Source: Rhodovulum sp. P5
Lineage (GTDB): Bacteria > Pseudomonadota > Alphaproteobacteria > Rhodobacterales > Rhodobacteraceae
NCBI RefSeq assembly: GCF_002079305.1
Contig: NZ_CP015039.1
Coordinates: 248,001 to 312,000 of the forward strand
Length of the DNA stretch: 64,000 nt
Direction: 5' to 3'
Below, in pieces: positions 1-7,680 of this stretch. How positions within the stretch are numbered: the stretch's first letter is position 1; each line of letters starts with the position of its first letter. The notes under the pieces were generated by a model, which worked only from the letters and a program-made list of their open reading frames with translations, was not told the origin of the DNA and ran no database searches. A program made the position numbers and the translations under genes.

Positions 1-1206
1 TTTCGGGGCTGAAGGCACGCAGGAACCCGTCGCTGGAGGCCACCCACAAACGCCCGCCGGCCAGGATCGGCCCGTAATGGGCATAGATCGCCTTGCGCCG
101 ATGCACCTTCTTCTTGGTGAAATAGGGCAGATCCATCGACCAGATGGTTTCCCCGTTGCGGGCGTCCAGCCGGATCAGCTTGTCCTCGTCCGACATCAGG
201 AACACCGACCCGGCGACCGGCAGAACGCTGCCATAGGCGCCTTCCTCTGCGGTCCAGATGCGTTCCCCGTCGGTGGTAGAGACCGCAACGGCGCGGCCCG
301 CCTGGTTGGCGGTATAGACGACCTTGCCCGCGATCACGGGATCGGCGGTGATGTCGTTCATGTTGGCATAGACAAAGCCCCGGCGCTGGCCCGCGACGGT
401 GGCCGCCCAGACCCGCACCCCGCTTTGCCGGAGCGTCGCCACCAGTTCGGCCGAGGCGAACGGGAAGATGGCCAGCCGGTCGGACACCGCGGGAGAGGCC
501 CCGCCGATCATGCCAGAGGGCGCAGGCGTTCCGGGCAGTTGCCACAGGACGCGGCCGTTCGATGCCTTGACTGCCCAGGCGCGATTGTCGCGGCTGACGA
601 TATAGACGATGCCGTCGCGATAGGTCGGCGCGCTTGTCACCGGCGCGTCGGTGCGCTGGGTCCACAGCTCCTTGCCCGTTTCGGGGTCGAGCGCGACGAG
701 CGTGCCGAAACCGGTGGTCACGAACAGCCGCCCGTCACCGAAGGCCAGCCCCCGCCAGAGGCATCGCCCGTGCGTTCGCCGGGCAGGGTCAGATCCCGGT
801 TCCACAGTTCAGCGCCGCCGGTCGAGACCGCAGTGACGCGGCTGCGCGAATCCATCGCGAAGACCCGCCCGCCCGCGATCACCGGGGTGGCCGTGATCCG
901 GTGGCGGCGCTGGTCGCCGGCCCCGATCGACGTCGACCACAGGCGCGTGGGCAGCGCGGCCAGCGCATCATGGCCTGCAAGATGCATCGCGTTGCCGCCC
1001 AGTTGCGGCATGTCGGCGCGCGAGACCTGTTTCGGCAGCGTGATCTTGCGGCTCTGGGTCCGGGGCTCTGCCGCGGTGTCGGCGGTTTCGCCAAGCACGG
1101 CCTCGCGCACGCCGAAGCGTTCGCCCTCCAGAATATCCTCTTTCGGGCCGCAGGCGGTCAGCGTGGCCAGAACCGCCAGAATTCCAATCGTCCGGCCGTA
1201 TGTCAC
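1..1206 (-). pseudogene. bamB: BamB-like PQQ beta-propeller lipoprotein, frameshifted, C-terminus off window
   Basis: Probably an outer-membrane lipoprotein of the BAM assembly machinery, or a close PQQ-repeat relative. The N-terminus carries a hydrophobic signal ending in lipobox LTAC followed by GPKE. Downstream are propeller blades with repeated A-x-D/N-x-x-x-G-x-x-x-W patterns, for example ALDPETGKELW and RLDARNGETIW. The frame breaks at a run of five C on the plus strand (749-753); one added base restores GGGLAFGDGRLFVTTG and the frame then stays open to the window edge. I chose the GTG at 1206, which has a GGGGG-type ribosome site; an in-frame start at 1233 is possible. It lies 54 bases after the YfgM-like gene, and the yfgM-bamB pairing is common. 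The frameshift may be a sequencing error rather than decay. Confidence 0.8.
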
Positions 1207-1260
1207 AATACACGCCCCCACTGAAACGGCCATCGGCGCGGCCGCGATTTGCCCCGCGGC

Positions 1261-1899
1261 TCAGCCCGCATCCGGCTCTCCGCCAAGGGCCACGATCAAC
1301 TGAGCCGCCCGCTGGCGCAAGCCCGGGCTCGCCTCGGCATCCTGGATCAGCGACTGAAGATATTCGATCGCCTTGTCGCCGTTGCCGGCGTCGATTTCGG
1401 CCAGCGCCATCTGTTCCAGCGCAAGCGGACGATAGGGCCGGCCCGGTTCGGCCAGCGGGGCCAGCATCGCCAGCCGCTCTTCCGGCTTGAAGGTGCGGCC
1501 TTCGATCATCACCAGCTTCAGTGCGGCCAACTGGGTATAGCGCACCGGCAGGGTTTCATCCTCGGCCACCGACCGCAGCGCCGCGGCACCGGAGGCGGGC
1601 ATTTCCCCCGCTTTCAGCAGGGACAGAAGGGCCGCCGTCTCTCCCTCTGCCGACAGGGCGGTCAGCGCGTCGATCCGGGCGTCCCGGTCGGGTTTTTCAA
1701 GGGCTGCGTAGATCGCATCGCCCAACGCCTCTGCCCGCGCCTGATCGCGGGCGCGGGTCCACTCCCGATAGGATGTTCCGGCCACGACCAGCACGACCAG
1801 GGCGATCGCGATCCAGCCATAGCGGCGCATGAACGCGAACAGACGGTCGCGGCGCACCTCTTCGGTCACTTCCTCGATGAAACTGTCGGATTGAGTCAT
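1261..1899 (-). CDS. YfgM-like tetratricopeptide membrane protein
   Basis: A 212-residue protein with a short cytoplasmic N-terminus (MTQSDSFIEEV), one membrane segment at about residues 28-46 and a periplasmic helical region resembling TPR_21/YfgM proteins. These associate with the Sec translocon and periplasmic chaperones in E. coli. The ATG at 1899 was chosen because GGGAAG sits just upstream; the longer open frame to 2037 has no clear ribosome site and low-complexity sequence. It is followed by the bamB-like gene on the same strand, the usual arrangement in proteobacteria. The role is inferred from family and context. Confidence 0.8.
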   Translation of the reverse strand: MTQSDSFIEEVTEEVRRDRLFAFMRRYGWIAIALVVLVVAGTSYREWTRARDQARAEALGDAIYAALEKPDRDARIDALTALSAEGETAALLSLLKAGEMPASGAAALRSVAEDETLPVRYTQLAALKLVMIEGRTFKPEERLAMLAPLAEPGRPYRPLALEQMALAEIDAGNGDKAIEYLQSLIQDAEASPGLRQRAAQLIVALGGEPDAG

Positions 1900-2084
1900 G
1901 GCTTCCCGTTCGGACGCTGCGTGAACATGCACCGCGAAATGCGCAGCACATCTCCGCTCTCTTACCGCAGGCGGCGCAGCCTTGCCAAGCCCGCGTGCAC
2001 CCTGCCCGCGTCCACTTGCGATGCTTGTGTTTTTCACCTAATTTGAACCAATCGGTTTACCCAGCCGTCGCAACGATAAGATCC

Positions 2085-2148
2085 GTCCTGTGTCCGCCTG
2101 TGGCGACACCCGGAAAAAGCGGACCTGACAGGACGAGGTCCGACAGGA
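2085..2148. promoter_or_regulatory. Inverted and direct repeats upstream of the RND pump
   Basis: Arms GTCCTGTGTCCGC (2085-2097) and GCGGACCTGACAGGAC (2119-2134) pair over 13 positions with a 3-base bulge. A direct repeat GACAGGA occurs at 2127-2133 and 2142-2148. This lies 27 bases before the adaptor start, where a repressor operator for an efflux operon would be expected. No regulator gene is adjacent, so the function is a guess. Confidence 0.3.
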
Positions 2149-2174
2149 GTTTTGCGGAAAAGGTCGTAACGTTC

Positions 2175-3389
2175 ATGCGTTGGATTTCAATGCTCACCGC
2201 CATGCTGGTGACGCTGTCGCTCTACCTGCTTTTGATGGAGCGGGAGAGCGTGATGGCCTTTGCCGGTGCCCAGCCCGCGGCAGAGCCCGACACCGCCGCC
2301 AAGGTCGATACCCTGCGCCGCGTGTCCGTCGTCGCCCAACGCAGCGTTGCGCGGCCGTTTGCGGCCCATGTTCTGGTGCGCGGCCAGACCGAAGCGGCGC
2401 GCGAGGTCGATGTCCGCGCCGAAACCGGCGGGCGCGTGATCTCGGAACCCTTGCGCAAGGGCGCAACCGTGGCCGAGGGCAGCGTTCTGTGCGAGCTTGA
2501 TCCCGGCACGCGTGAGGCCAGCCTTGCCCAGGCCGAGGCCGCACTGGCCGAGGCGAAGGCCCGCCTGCCCGAGGCCGGTGCCGGTGTCACCCGGGCCGAG
2601 GCGCAACTGACCGAGGCGGAAATCAACGACCGCGCGGCCCGGCGCCTGTCGGAGGAAGGCTTTGCATCCGAAACCCGGGTTGCGGCCACGGCCTCGGCCG
2701 TATCGACGGCGAAGGCGGCGCTGGTCTCGGCCCAGGCCGGGCTGGAAGCCGCGCAAACCGCGATCCGCACCGCCGAAGCATCGGTTGCCGCGGCCCGGAA
2801 GGACATCGAACGGCTGACGATCCGCGCGCCCTTTGCGGGCGTTCTGGACAGCGACGCGGCGGAACTTGGCGCGCTCATGCAGCCCAGTTCGCTTTGCGCC
2901 ACGGTGATCCAGCTTGACCCGATCCACCTTGTCGGCTACGTACCCGAAACCGAACTGGGCAAGATCCAGCCGGGCGCTCTGGCCACCGGGCGGCTGGCCT
3001 CTGGCCATACGGTTCAGGGCGTGGTCAGCTTCATCGGGCGCATGGCCGACACCGATACCCGCACTTTCCGGGTCGAGGTCGAAATCGACAACAGCGATGG
3101 CATGATCCGCGCCGGGCAAACCGCCGAAATCCTGATCGCCGCGCCGGCCCAAAACGCGCATCTGCTGCCGCAATCGGCGCTGACGCTGGACGATGCCGGG
3201 CGGCTGGGTGTCCGGCTGGCGGCCGATGGTGACGTGGCGCGCTTTGCCCCCGTCGAGGTGTTGAACGACACGCTGGAGGGCATCTGGGTCCAGGGCCTGC
3301 CGCAAGACGCCAACGTGATCGTCGTGGGGCAGGAATTCGTCTCTGACGGGGTGCCGATCCGGGTCACCCAGCGCGAGGGCCGGCAATGA
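2175..3389 (+). CDS. RND efflux periplasmic adaptor (membrane fusion protein)
   Basis: A 404-residue HlyD/AcrA-type adaptor that should link an inner-membrane RND pump to an outer-membrane channel. It has an N-terminal membrane or signal helix (MLTAMLVTLSLYLLL), a lipoyl-like half (ETGGRVISEPLRKGATVAEG), and a long Ala/Glu-rich hairpin coiled coil at about residues 115-235. The second lipoyl half follows (IRAPFAGVLDS), then beta-barrel and membrane-proximal domains (FRVEVEIDN, GQTAEILIAAP). I chose the ATG at 2175, which has AAAAGG upstream; the longer frame from 1995 runs through intergenic repeats. Its stop overlaps the permease start by 4 nt (ATGA), indicating translational coupling. The substrate is unknown. 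Confidence 0.9.
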   Translation: MRWISMLTAMLVTLSLYLLLMERESVMAFAGAQPAAEPDTAAKVDTLRRVSVVAQRSVARPFAAHVLVRGQTEAAREVDVRAETGGRVISEPLRKGATVAEGSVLCELDPGTREASLAQAEAALAEAKARLPEAGAGVTRAEAQLTEAEINDRAARRLSEEGFASETRVAATASAVSTAKAALVSAQAGLEAAQTAIRTAEASVAAARKDIERLTIRAPFAGVLDSDAAELGALMQPSSLCATVIQLDPIHLVGYVPETELGKIQPGALATGRLASGHTVQGVVSFIGRMADTDTRTFRVEVEIDNSDGMIRAGQTAEILIAAPAQNAHLLPQSALTLDDAGRLGVRLAADGDVARFAPVEVLNDTLEGIWVQGLPQDANVIVVGQEFVSDGVPIRVTQREGRQ

Positions 3390-6300
3390 CGGGCATCGTC
3401 GACTGGGCCGCGTCGCGCGCGCGCATGATCGTGGCCCTTGTGATCCTGTCGCTTGTGGCCGGGGTTATGGCGTATGTGAACCTGCCCAAGGAAGGCGAGC
3501 CGGATATCGAGATCCCGGCGCTTTTCATCTCGGTCCCCTTCCCCGGCATTTCCGCCGAGGATGCCGAGAAGCTGTTGATCGAGACGATGGAGACGGAGCT
3601 TTCCGATCTCGACGGGCTGGACAAGATGGAGGCGACGGCGCGCGAGAACTATGCCGGTGTCGCGCTGGAATTCGAATTCGGCTGGGACAAGACCAAGATC
3701 ATCGCCGATGTCCGCGACCGGATGAACACCGCCGAGGCCAAGTTTCCCGACGGGGCCGAGAAATACACGATCAACGAGATCAACTTCTCGGAATTCCCGA
3801 TCATCATCGTGAACCTGTCGGGCCCGGTGCCCGAACGCACGCTGATGCAGGTGGCGCAGGATTTGCAGGACCGTCTGGAAGGGCTGGAACCTGTGCTGGA
3901 CGTGGTGCTGGCCGGCCATCGCGACGAGATGGTCGAGGTCATCATCGACCCGCTGCGGCTGGAATCCTACAACGTCACCGCCGGCGAACTGGTCAACGTC
4001 GTGGTGCGCAACAACCAGTTGATCGCGGCAGGCGAAGTCGACGCACCGGGCGGCACCTTCTCGGTCAAGATCCCGTCGTCCTTCGACGAATCGCAGGACC
4101 TTTACAACCTGCCGGTCAAGACCAATGGCGACCGGGTGGTCACGCTGGGCGATGTGGCCGATATCCGCCTGACCTTCGAGGATCGGACCTCCACCGCGCG
4201 CTTCAACGGGGAGCCGACGATTGCGCTCCAGATCGTCAAGCGCAAGGGCTACAACATCATCGACACCTCGGCGCTGGTGAAGGAAGAGCTTGCCAAGGCC
4301 CAGGCCGAATGGCCCGCCGATCTGCGCGAGGCGGTGATTGTCGGCACCTCGAACGACCAGTCGACGACCGTGGCATCCATGGTGCGTCAGCTTGAAGGCT
4401 CGGTCCTGACCGCCATCGCGCTGGTGATGATCGTGGTGCTGGCCTTCCTTGGCACCCGGTCTGCATTGCTGGTGGGCTTTGCGATCCCGTCCTCCTTCCT
4501 GTTGTGCTTCGTGCTGCTGGGCGTGATGGATGTGGCGGTGTCCAACATCGTGATGTTCGGGCTGATCCTTGCGGTGGGCATGCTGGTCGACGGGGCCATC
4601 GTTGTGGTGGAATATGCCGACCGCCGGATATCCGAGGGCACCGGCCCGATGCACGCCTTTGCCGAGGCCGCCAAGCGGATGTTCTGGCCCATCGTCAGTT
4701 CGACCGCGACCACCCTGTGCGCCTTTCTGCCGATGCTGTTCTGGCCCGGGGTCCCCGGCGAATTCATGGGGCTTTTGCCGGTCACGCTGATCTTCGTTCT
4801 GTCGGCCAGCCTGATCGTTGCGCTGGTCTATCTGCCGGTCGTCGGCGGCGTGGCGGGGCGGTTTTCGCGCATCCTGTGGCGGGTCACGGCGCGGGTGCGG
4901 CCCCTGCCCGTGGTGCTGCGCGCGGGGCTGATGGCGGTGGCGCTGGGGCTTGTCTTCCTCGGCTCGATGCAGATGCTGAACCCGGCCTACCTGATCCCGG
5001 CCGGGGGCGACGGCGCAATGGCGATCCTGCCCGGCGTCGTGATCTTCACCCTTGGTCTGGTGGCCAGTTCCATCGCGGTCAACAGTTTCCGGACCTTGCG
5101 CAAGACGCCGGTGAAGGCCGGCTATCGCCGCACGCCCATCGGCCATCTGATCAAGTTCATCGCGGGCAACCCGATCATGCCGGTGCTGACCATCGCCGGG
5201 GTGCTGGCCTTTGTCTTTTCGGTCTTCACCTATTTCGGGCAGCACAACAACGGGGTGGAATTCTTCGTCGCTTCTGAGCCGGAACAGGCCATCGTCTATG
5301 TCCGCGCGCGGGGCAACCTGTCGCTGGAGGAAAAGGACGCGCTGGTGCGCGAGGCCGAAGATATAGTGCTGGCCGAACCGGGCATCCTGAACGCCTTTTC
5401 CTTTGCGGGCGACGGGGGGCTGAACCAGAATACCGGCGGCGCCTCGCCCCCGCTGGACACGATCGGCCAGATCCAGCTAGAGCTTGTCCGGTGGGAGGAT
5501 CGATCCCACGACCCCTATCTTGACGGCGATCTGGTCCTTGAACGGATCGAGGCGCAGCTTTCGGAACTGCCCGGGATCGAGACCGAGATCCTGAACCTGT
5601 CCCGCGGGCCGGCCTCGGCCAAGCCCGTGCATCTGCGGATGAAGGGCGACGATTGGGACAGCGTGACCCAGGCCGCCGAAACCGTCATCGCGAAATTCGA
5701 GGCCACCGAGGGCCTGCGCGATATCGAGGACACGATGCCCCTGCCCGGGATCGACTGGCAGATCAATGTCGATGTCGAAAAGGCCGGGCGCTTCGGCGCC
5801 GACGTGGCCACCGTGGGCGAGATGGTCAAACTGGTGACCCGCGGCATCCTGCTCGACACGATGCGGGTGCCGACCTCGGACGAGGAAATCGACATCCGCG
5901 TGCGCCTGCCCGAACCCGACCGGGTGCTGGCCACGCTGGATACGCTGAAGGTGCGCACCGATCAAGGCCTTGTGCCGCTGTCGAACTTCATCACCCGGAC
6001 GCCGGTGGAGAAACTCGGCCGCATCAACCGGGATGAGGGCAAGCGCTATTTCGACGTCAAGGCAGCGGTGGAAAGCGGGCTGGTCAATGAAAACGGCCAG
6101 CCGATCAACGACAACGAACGGATCGCCCGCCTGACCGAGTGGCTGGACACCGGCCCCCTGCCCGCCGGGATCGAATGGGAATGGACAGGCGATCAGGAGG
6201 ACCAGAAGGAATCCGGTGCCTTCCTGTCCAAGGCCTTCGGCGCGGCGCTGGGGCTGATGTTCATCATCCTGCTGGCGCAGTTCAACAGCCTGTACAACGC

Positions 6301-6958
6301 GGTGCTGGTGCTGCTGGCGGTGGTGCTGTCGACCACGGGCGTGCTGATCGGGATGCTGGTGATGAACCAGCCGTTTTCGATCATCATGACCGGGACCGGC
6401 ATCGTGGCGCTGGCCGGGATCGTGGTGAACAACAACATCGTGCTGATCGACACGTTCCAGGAATATGCCCGCTATATGCCGCGGATCGAGGCGATCATCC
6501 GCACGGTCGAGATGCGCCTGCGCCCCGTTCTGCTGACAACCGTCACGACGATGGCGGGCCTGTCGTCGATGATGCTGGGGGTCAGCTTCGACTTTCTCAA
6601 TGGCGGCTATTCGGTCGACAGCCCCACGGCGCTGTGGTGGAAGCAACTGGCCACGGCGGTGGTCTTCGGCCTGGGCATCGCGACGATGCTGACGCTGGTC
6701 TTCACGCCCTCGCTGCTGGCCCTGCGGGAATGGTTCCGGGTGGGCGCCTATGGTTCGGCCCGGCGGCTGAGCGCCTTCATCGGCGGGCCGGACAGCCGCG
6801 CCAGCCGCGACATGGCCCTTGCCGAGGCCGCCCGACGGTTGGGATCGCCGGAATTGCTGTGGACGGAAGACGACCTTGCCGCCGGTGACGCAGAAACGCT
6901 GGAAGAGCGGATGCTGGACCGGCGGAGCCCGGGCGGGCCGCTGCGGGCGGCGGAGTAG
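3386..6958 (+). CDS. RND efflux pump inner-membrane permease
   Basis: A 1190-residue AcrB/MexB-superfamily proton-driven exporter. It starts with a membrane helix and the typical NLPKEGEPDIEIP and PFPGISAEDAEKLL motifs. It has two repeats of a large periplasmic domain plus helix bundles (helices near residues 335-500 and 965-1125). The TM4 proton-relay motif reads GMLVDGAIVVVEY at about residue 400, so the canonical DD pair of AcrB is DG here. About 150 residues longer than AcrB, partly from extra helices in the first half (around residues 500-570) and a hydrophilic tail. It overlaps the adaptor by 4 nt. No outer-membrane factor is nearby. Family assignment is firm; the transported compound is not predictable. 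Confidence 0.92.
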   Translation: MTGIVDWAASRARMIVALVILSLVAGVMAYVNLPKEGEPDIEIPALFISVPFPGISAEDAEKLLIETMETELSDLDGLDKMEATARENYAGVALEFEFGWDKTKIIADVRDRMNTAEAKFPDGAEKYTINEINFSEFPIIIVNLSGPVPERTLMQVAQDLQDRLEGLEPVLDVVLAGHRDEMVEVIIDPLRLESYNVTAGELVNVVVRNNQLIAAGEVDAPGGTFSVKIPSSFDESQDLYNLPVKTNGDRVVTLGDVADIRLTFEDRTSTARFNGEPTIALQIVKRKGYNIIDTSALVKEELAKAQAEWPADLREAVIVGTSNDQSTTVASMVRQLEGSVLTAIALVMIVVLAFLGTRSALLVGFAIPSSFLLCFVLLGVMDVAVSNIVMFGLILAVGMLVDGAIVVVEYADRRISEGTGPMHAFAEAAKRMFWPIVSSTATTLCAFLPMLFWPGVPGEFMGLLPVTLIFVLSASLIVALVYLPVVGGVAGRFSRILWRVTARVRPLPVVLRAGLMAVALGLVFLGSMQMLNPAYLIPAGGDGAMAILPGVVIFTLGLVASSIAVNSFRTLRKTPVKAGYRRTPIGHLIKFIAGNPIMPVLTIAGVLAFVFSVFTYFGQHNNGVEFFVASEPEQAIVYVRARGNLSLEEKDALVREAEDIVLAEPGILNAFSFAGDGGLNQNTGGASPPLDTIGQIQLELVRWEDRSHDPYLDGDLVLERIEAQLSELPGIETEILNLSRGPASAKPVHLRMKGDDWDSVTQAAETVIAKFEATEGLRDIEDTMPLPGIDWQINVDVEKAGRFGADVATVGEMVKLVTRGILLDTMRVPTSDEEIDIRVRLPEPDRVLATLDTLKVRTDQGLVPLSNFITRTPVEKLGRINRDEGKRYFDVKAAVESGLVNENGQPINDNERIARLTEWLDTGPLPAGIEWEWTGDQEDQKESGAFLSKAFGAALGLMFIILLAQFNSLYNAVLVLLAVVLSTTGVLIGMLVMNQPFSIIMTGTGIVALAGIVVNNNIVLIDTFQEYARYMPRIEAIIRTVEMRLRPVLLTTVTTMAGLSSMMLGVSFDFLNGGYSVDSPTALWWKQLATAVVFGLGIATMLTLVFTPSLLALREWFRVGAYGSARRLSAFIGGPDSRASRDMALAEAARRLGSPELLWTEDDLAAGDAETLEERMLDRRSPGGPLRAAE

Positions 6959-7046
6959 CGCGATACTTAACCCACACAGAGCGCCAGAGAGTCCGACACC
7001 CATTATTTCGGCCTGAAACCGCAAGTGAGGAAACGGACGGCCGCAG

Positions 7047-7069
7047 TTGGCATGCTTTGCCAATATATG
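7047..7069 (+). promoter_or_regulatory. Likely ParD operator/promoter
   Basis: An inverted repeat TTGGCA-tgctt-TGCCAA (7047-7063) is followed at once by TATATG, 34 bases before the antitoxin start. Toxin-antitoxin operons are normally autorepressed by the antitoxin binding such palindromes over the promoter. No good -35 hexamer is evident at standard spacing. Confidence 0.45.
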
Positions 7070-7096
7070 CCATCATCTGGCTGGATGGAGGTACCC

Positions 7097-7348
7097 ATGG
7101 CAACAATGAACGTTTCGCTTCCGGACCCGATGAAGGATTGGGTCGAAGGCCAGACCAAGAGCGGACGCTACAGCAACGCCAGCGACTATGTCCGCGACCT
7201 GATCCGGCGCGACCAGGACCGCCAGATGGCCATTGCAGAGGTGCAGCAGTTGGTTGACCAAGGGCTTGCAAGCGGTCCTGCGCAAGACTTCGATATGGAC
7301 GTTTTCCTGACGGGAAAGCGCAAGGACCATGTCGGAAAGCCCGAGTGA
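7097..7348 (+). CDS. parD: ParD-family type II antitoxin
   Basis: An 83-residue ribbon-helix-helix protein. The N-terminus MATMNVSLPDPMKDWVEGQ followed by YSNASDYVRDLIRRDQ is the standard ParD/CC2985-type antitoxin pattern, where the first strand contacts DNA. The C-terminal part (FDMDVFLTGKRKDH) should wrap the toxin. The start at 7097 has a strong GGAGG at 7085-7089; in-frame upstream extension lacks a ribosome site. It overlaps parE by 20 bases, typical of these pairs, and is probably autoregulated through the palindrome at 7047-7063. Confidence 0.9.
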   Translation: MATMNVSLPDPMKDWVEGQTKSGRYSNASDYVRDLIRRDQDRQMAIAEVQQLVDQGLASGPAQDFDMDVFLTGKRKDHVGKPE

Positions 7349-7640
7349 ACGGTATCGCCTTTCACCAGCGGCACGGGCCGATCTGAACGGTATCTGGAAC
7401 TATACGGCAAGGATGTGGTCGCCCGACCAAGCCGATGCCTATCTGCGCAATCTCGGCGAGACGTTTCTCATTCTGTGCCGTCATCCCGAAATCGCCAGAG
7501 AGCGAACCGAGATCGATCCGCCGGTCAGGCTGCATCCAACCCGGTCGCACCTGATCATCTATCGGATCGAAGACGACCACCTCGTGATCATCCGCGTCGT
7601 GCATGGGCGCCAAAACTGGCAGGTGTTTCTGAACGAGTAG
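7329..7640 (+). CDS. parE: ParE/RelE-family toxin
   Basis: A 103-residue protein of the RelE/ParE fold. Recognisable elements are YRLSPAARADLNGIWNYTARMW, the ADAYLRNL helix, and the C-terminal HLIIYRIEDDHLVIIRVVHGRQNW. The closing R-V-V-H-G-R-Q signature fits ParE rather than ribosome-dependent RelE, so gyrase is the likely target; that is family inference. The start lies inside parD. The pair sits between an RND pump and an ABC exporter and ends at a strong hairpin. Confidence 0.9.
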   Translation: MSESPSERYRLSPAARADLNGIWNYTARMWSPDQADAYLRNLGETFLILCRHPEIARERTEIDPPVRLHPTRSHLIIYRIEDDHLVIIRVVHGRQNWQVFLNE

Positions 7641-7642
7641 CA

Positions 7643-7680
7643 GCGGCGTAAGGGGTGACTTTCCGCAACCCTTACGCCGC
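7643..7680. terminator. Bidirectional terminator between parE and the ABC exporter
   Basis: A perfect 12-bp stem, GCGGCGTAAGGG (7643-7654) with CCCTTACGCCGC (7669-7680), and a 14-base loop. It starts 3 bases after the parE stop. It also contains the stop codon and last Ala codons of the convergent ABC transporter (stop at 7672-7674). No T-run, so termination strength is uncertain. Confidence 0.6.

Noticed and set aside
77..1303. Long plus-strand open frame opposite the bamB-like gene
   Set aside because: Arg/Pro/Gly-rich low-complexity product with no domain; it mirrors the true minus-strand coding frame.
3014..5245. 743-codon minus-strand open frame opposite the RND genes
   Set aside because: His/Gln/Asp/Arg-rich composition typical of the antisense of GC-rich genes; the plus strand encodes clear RND proteins.
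5477..7063. 528-codon minus-strand open frame opposite the RND permease
   Set aside because: Antisense shadow with no family features.
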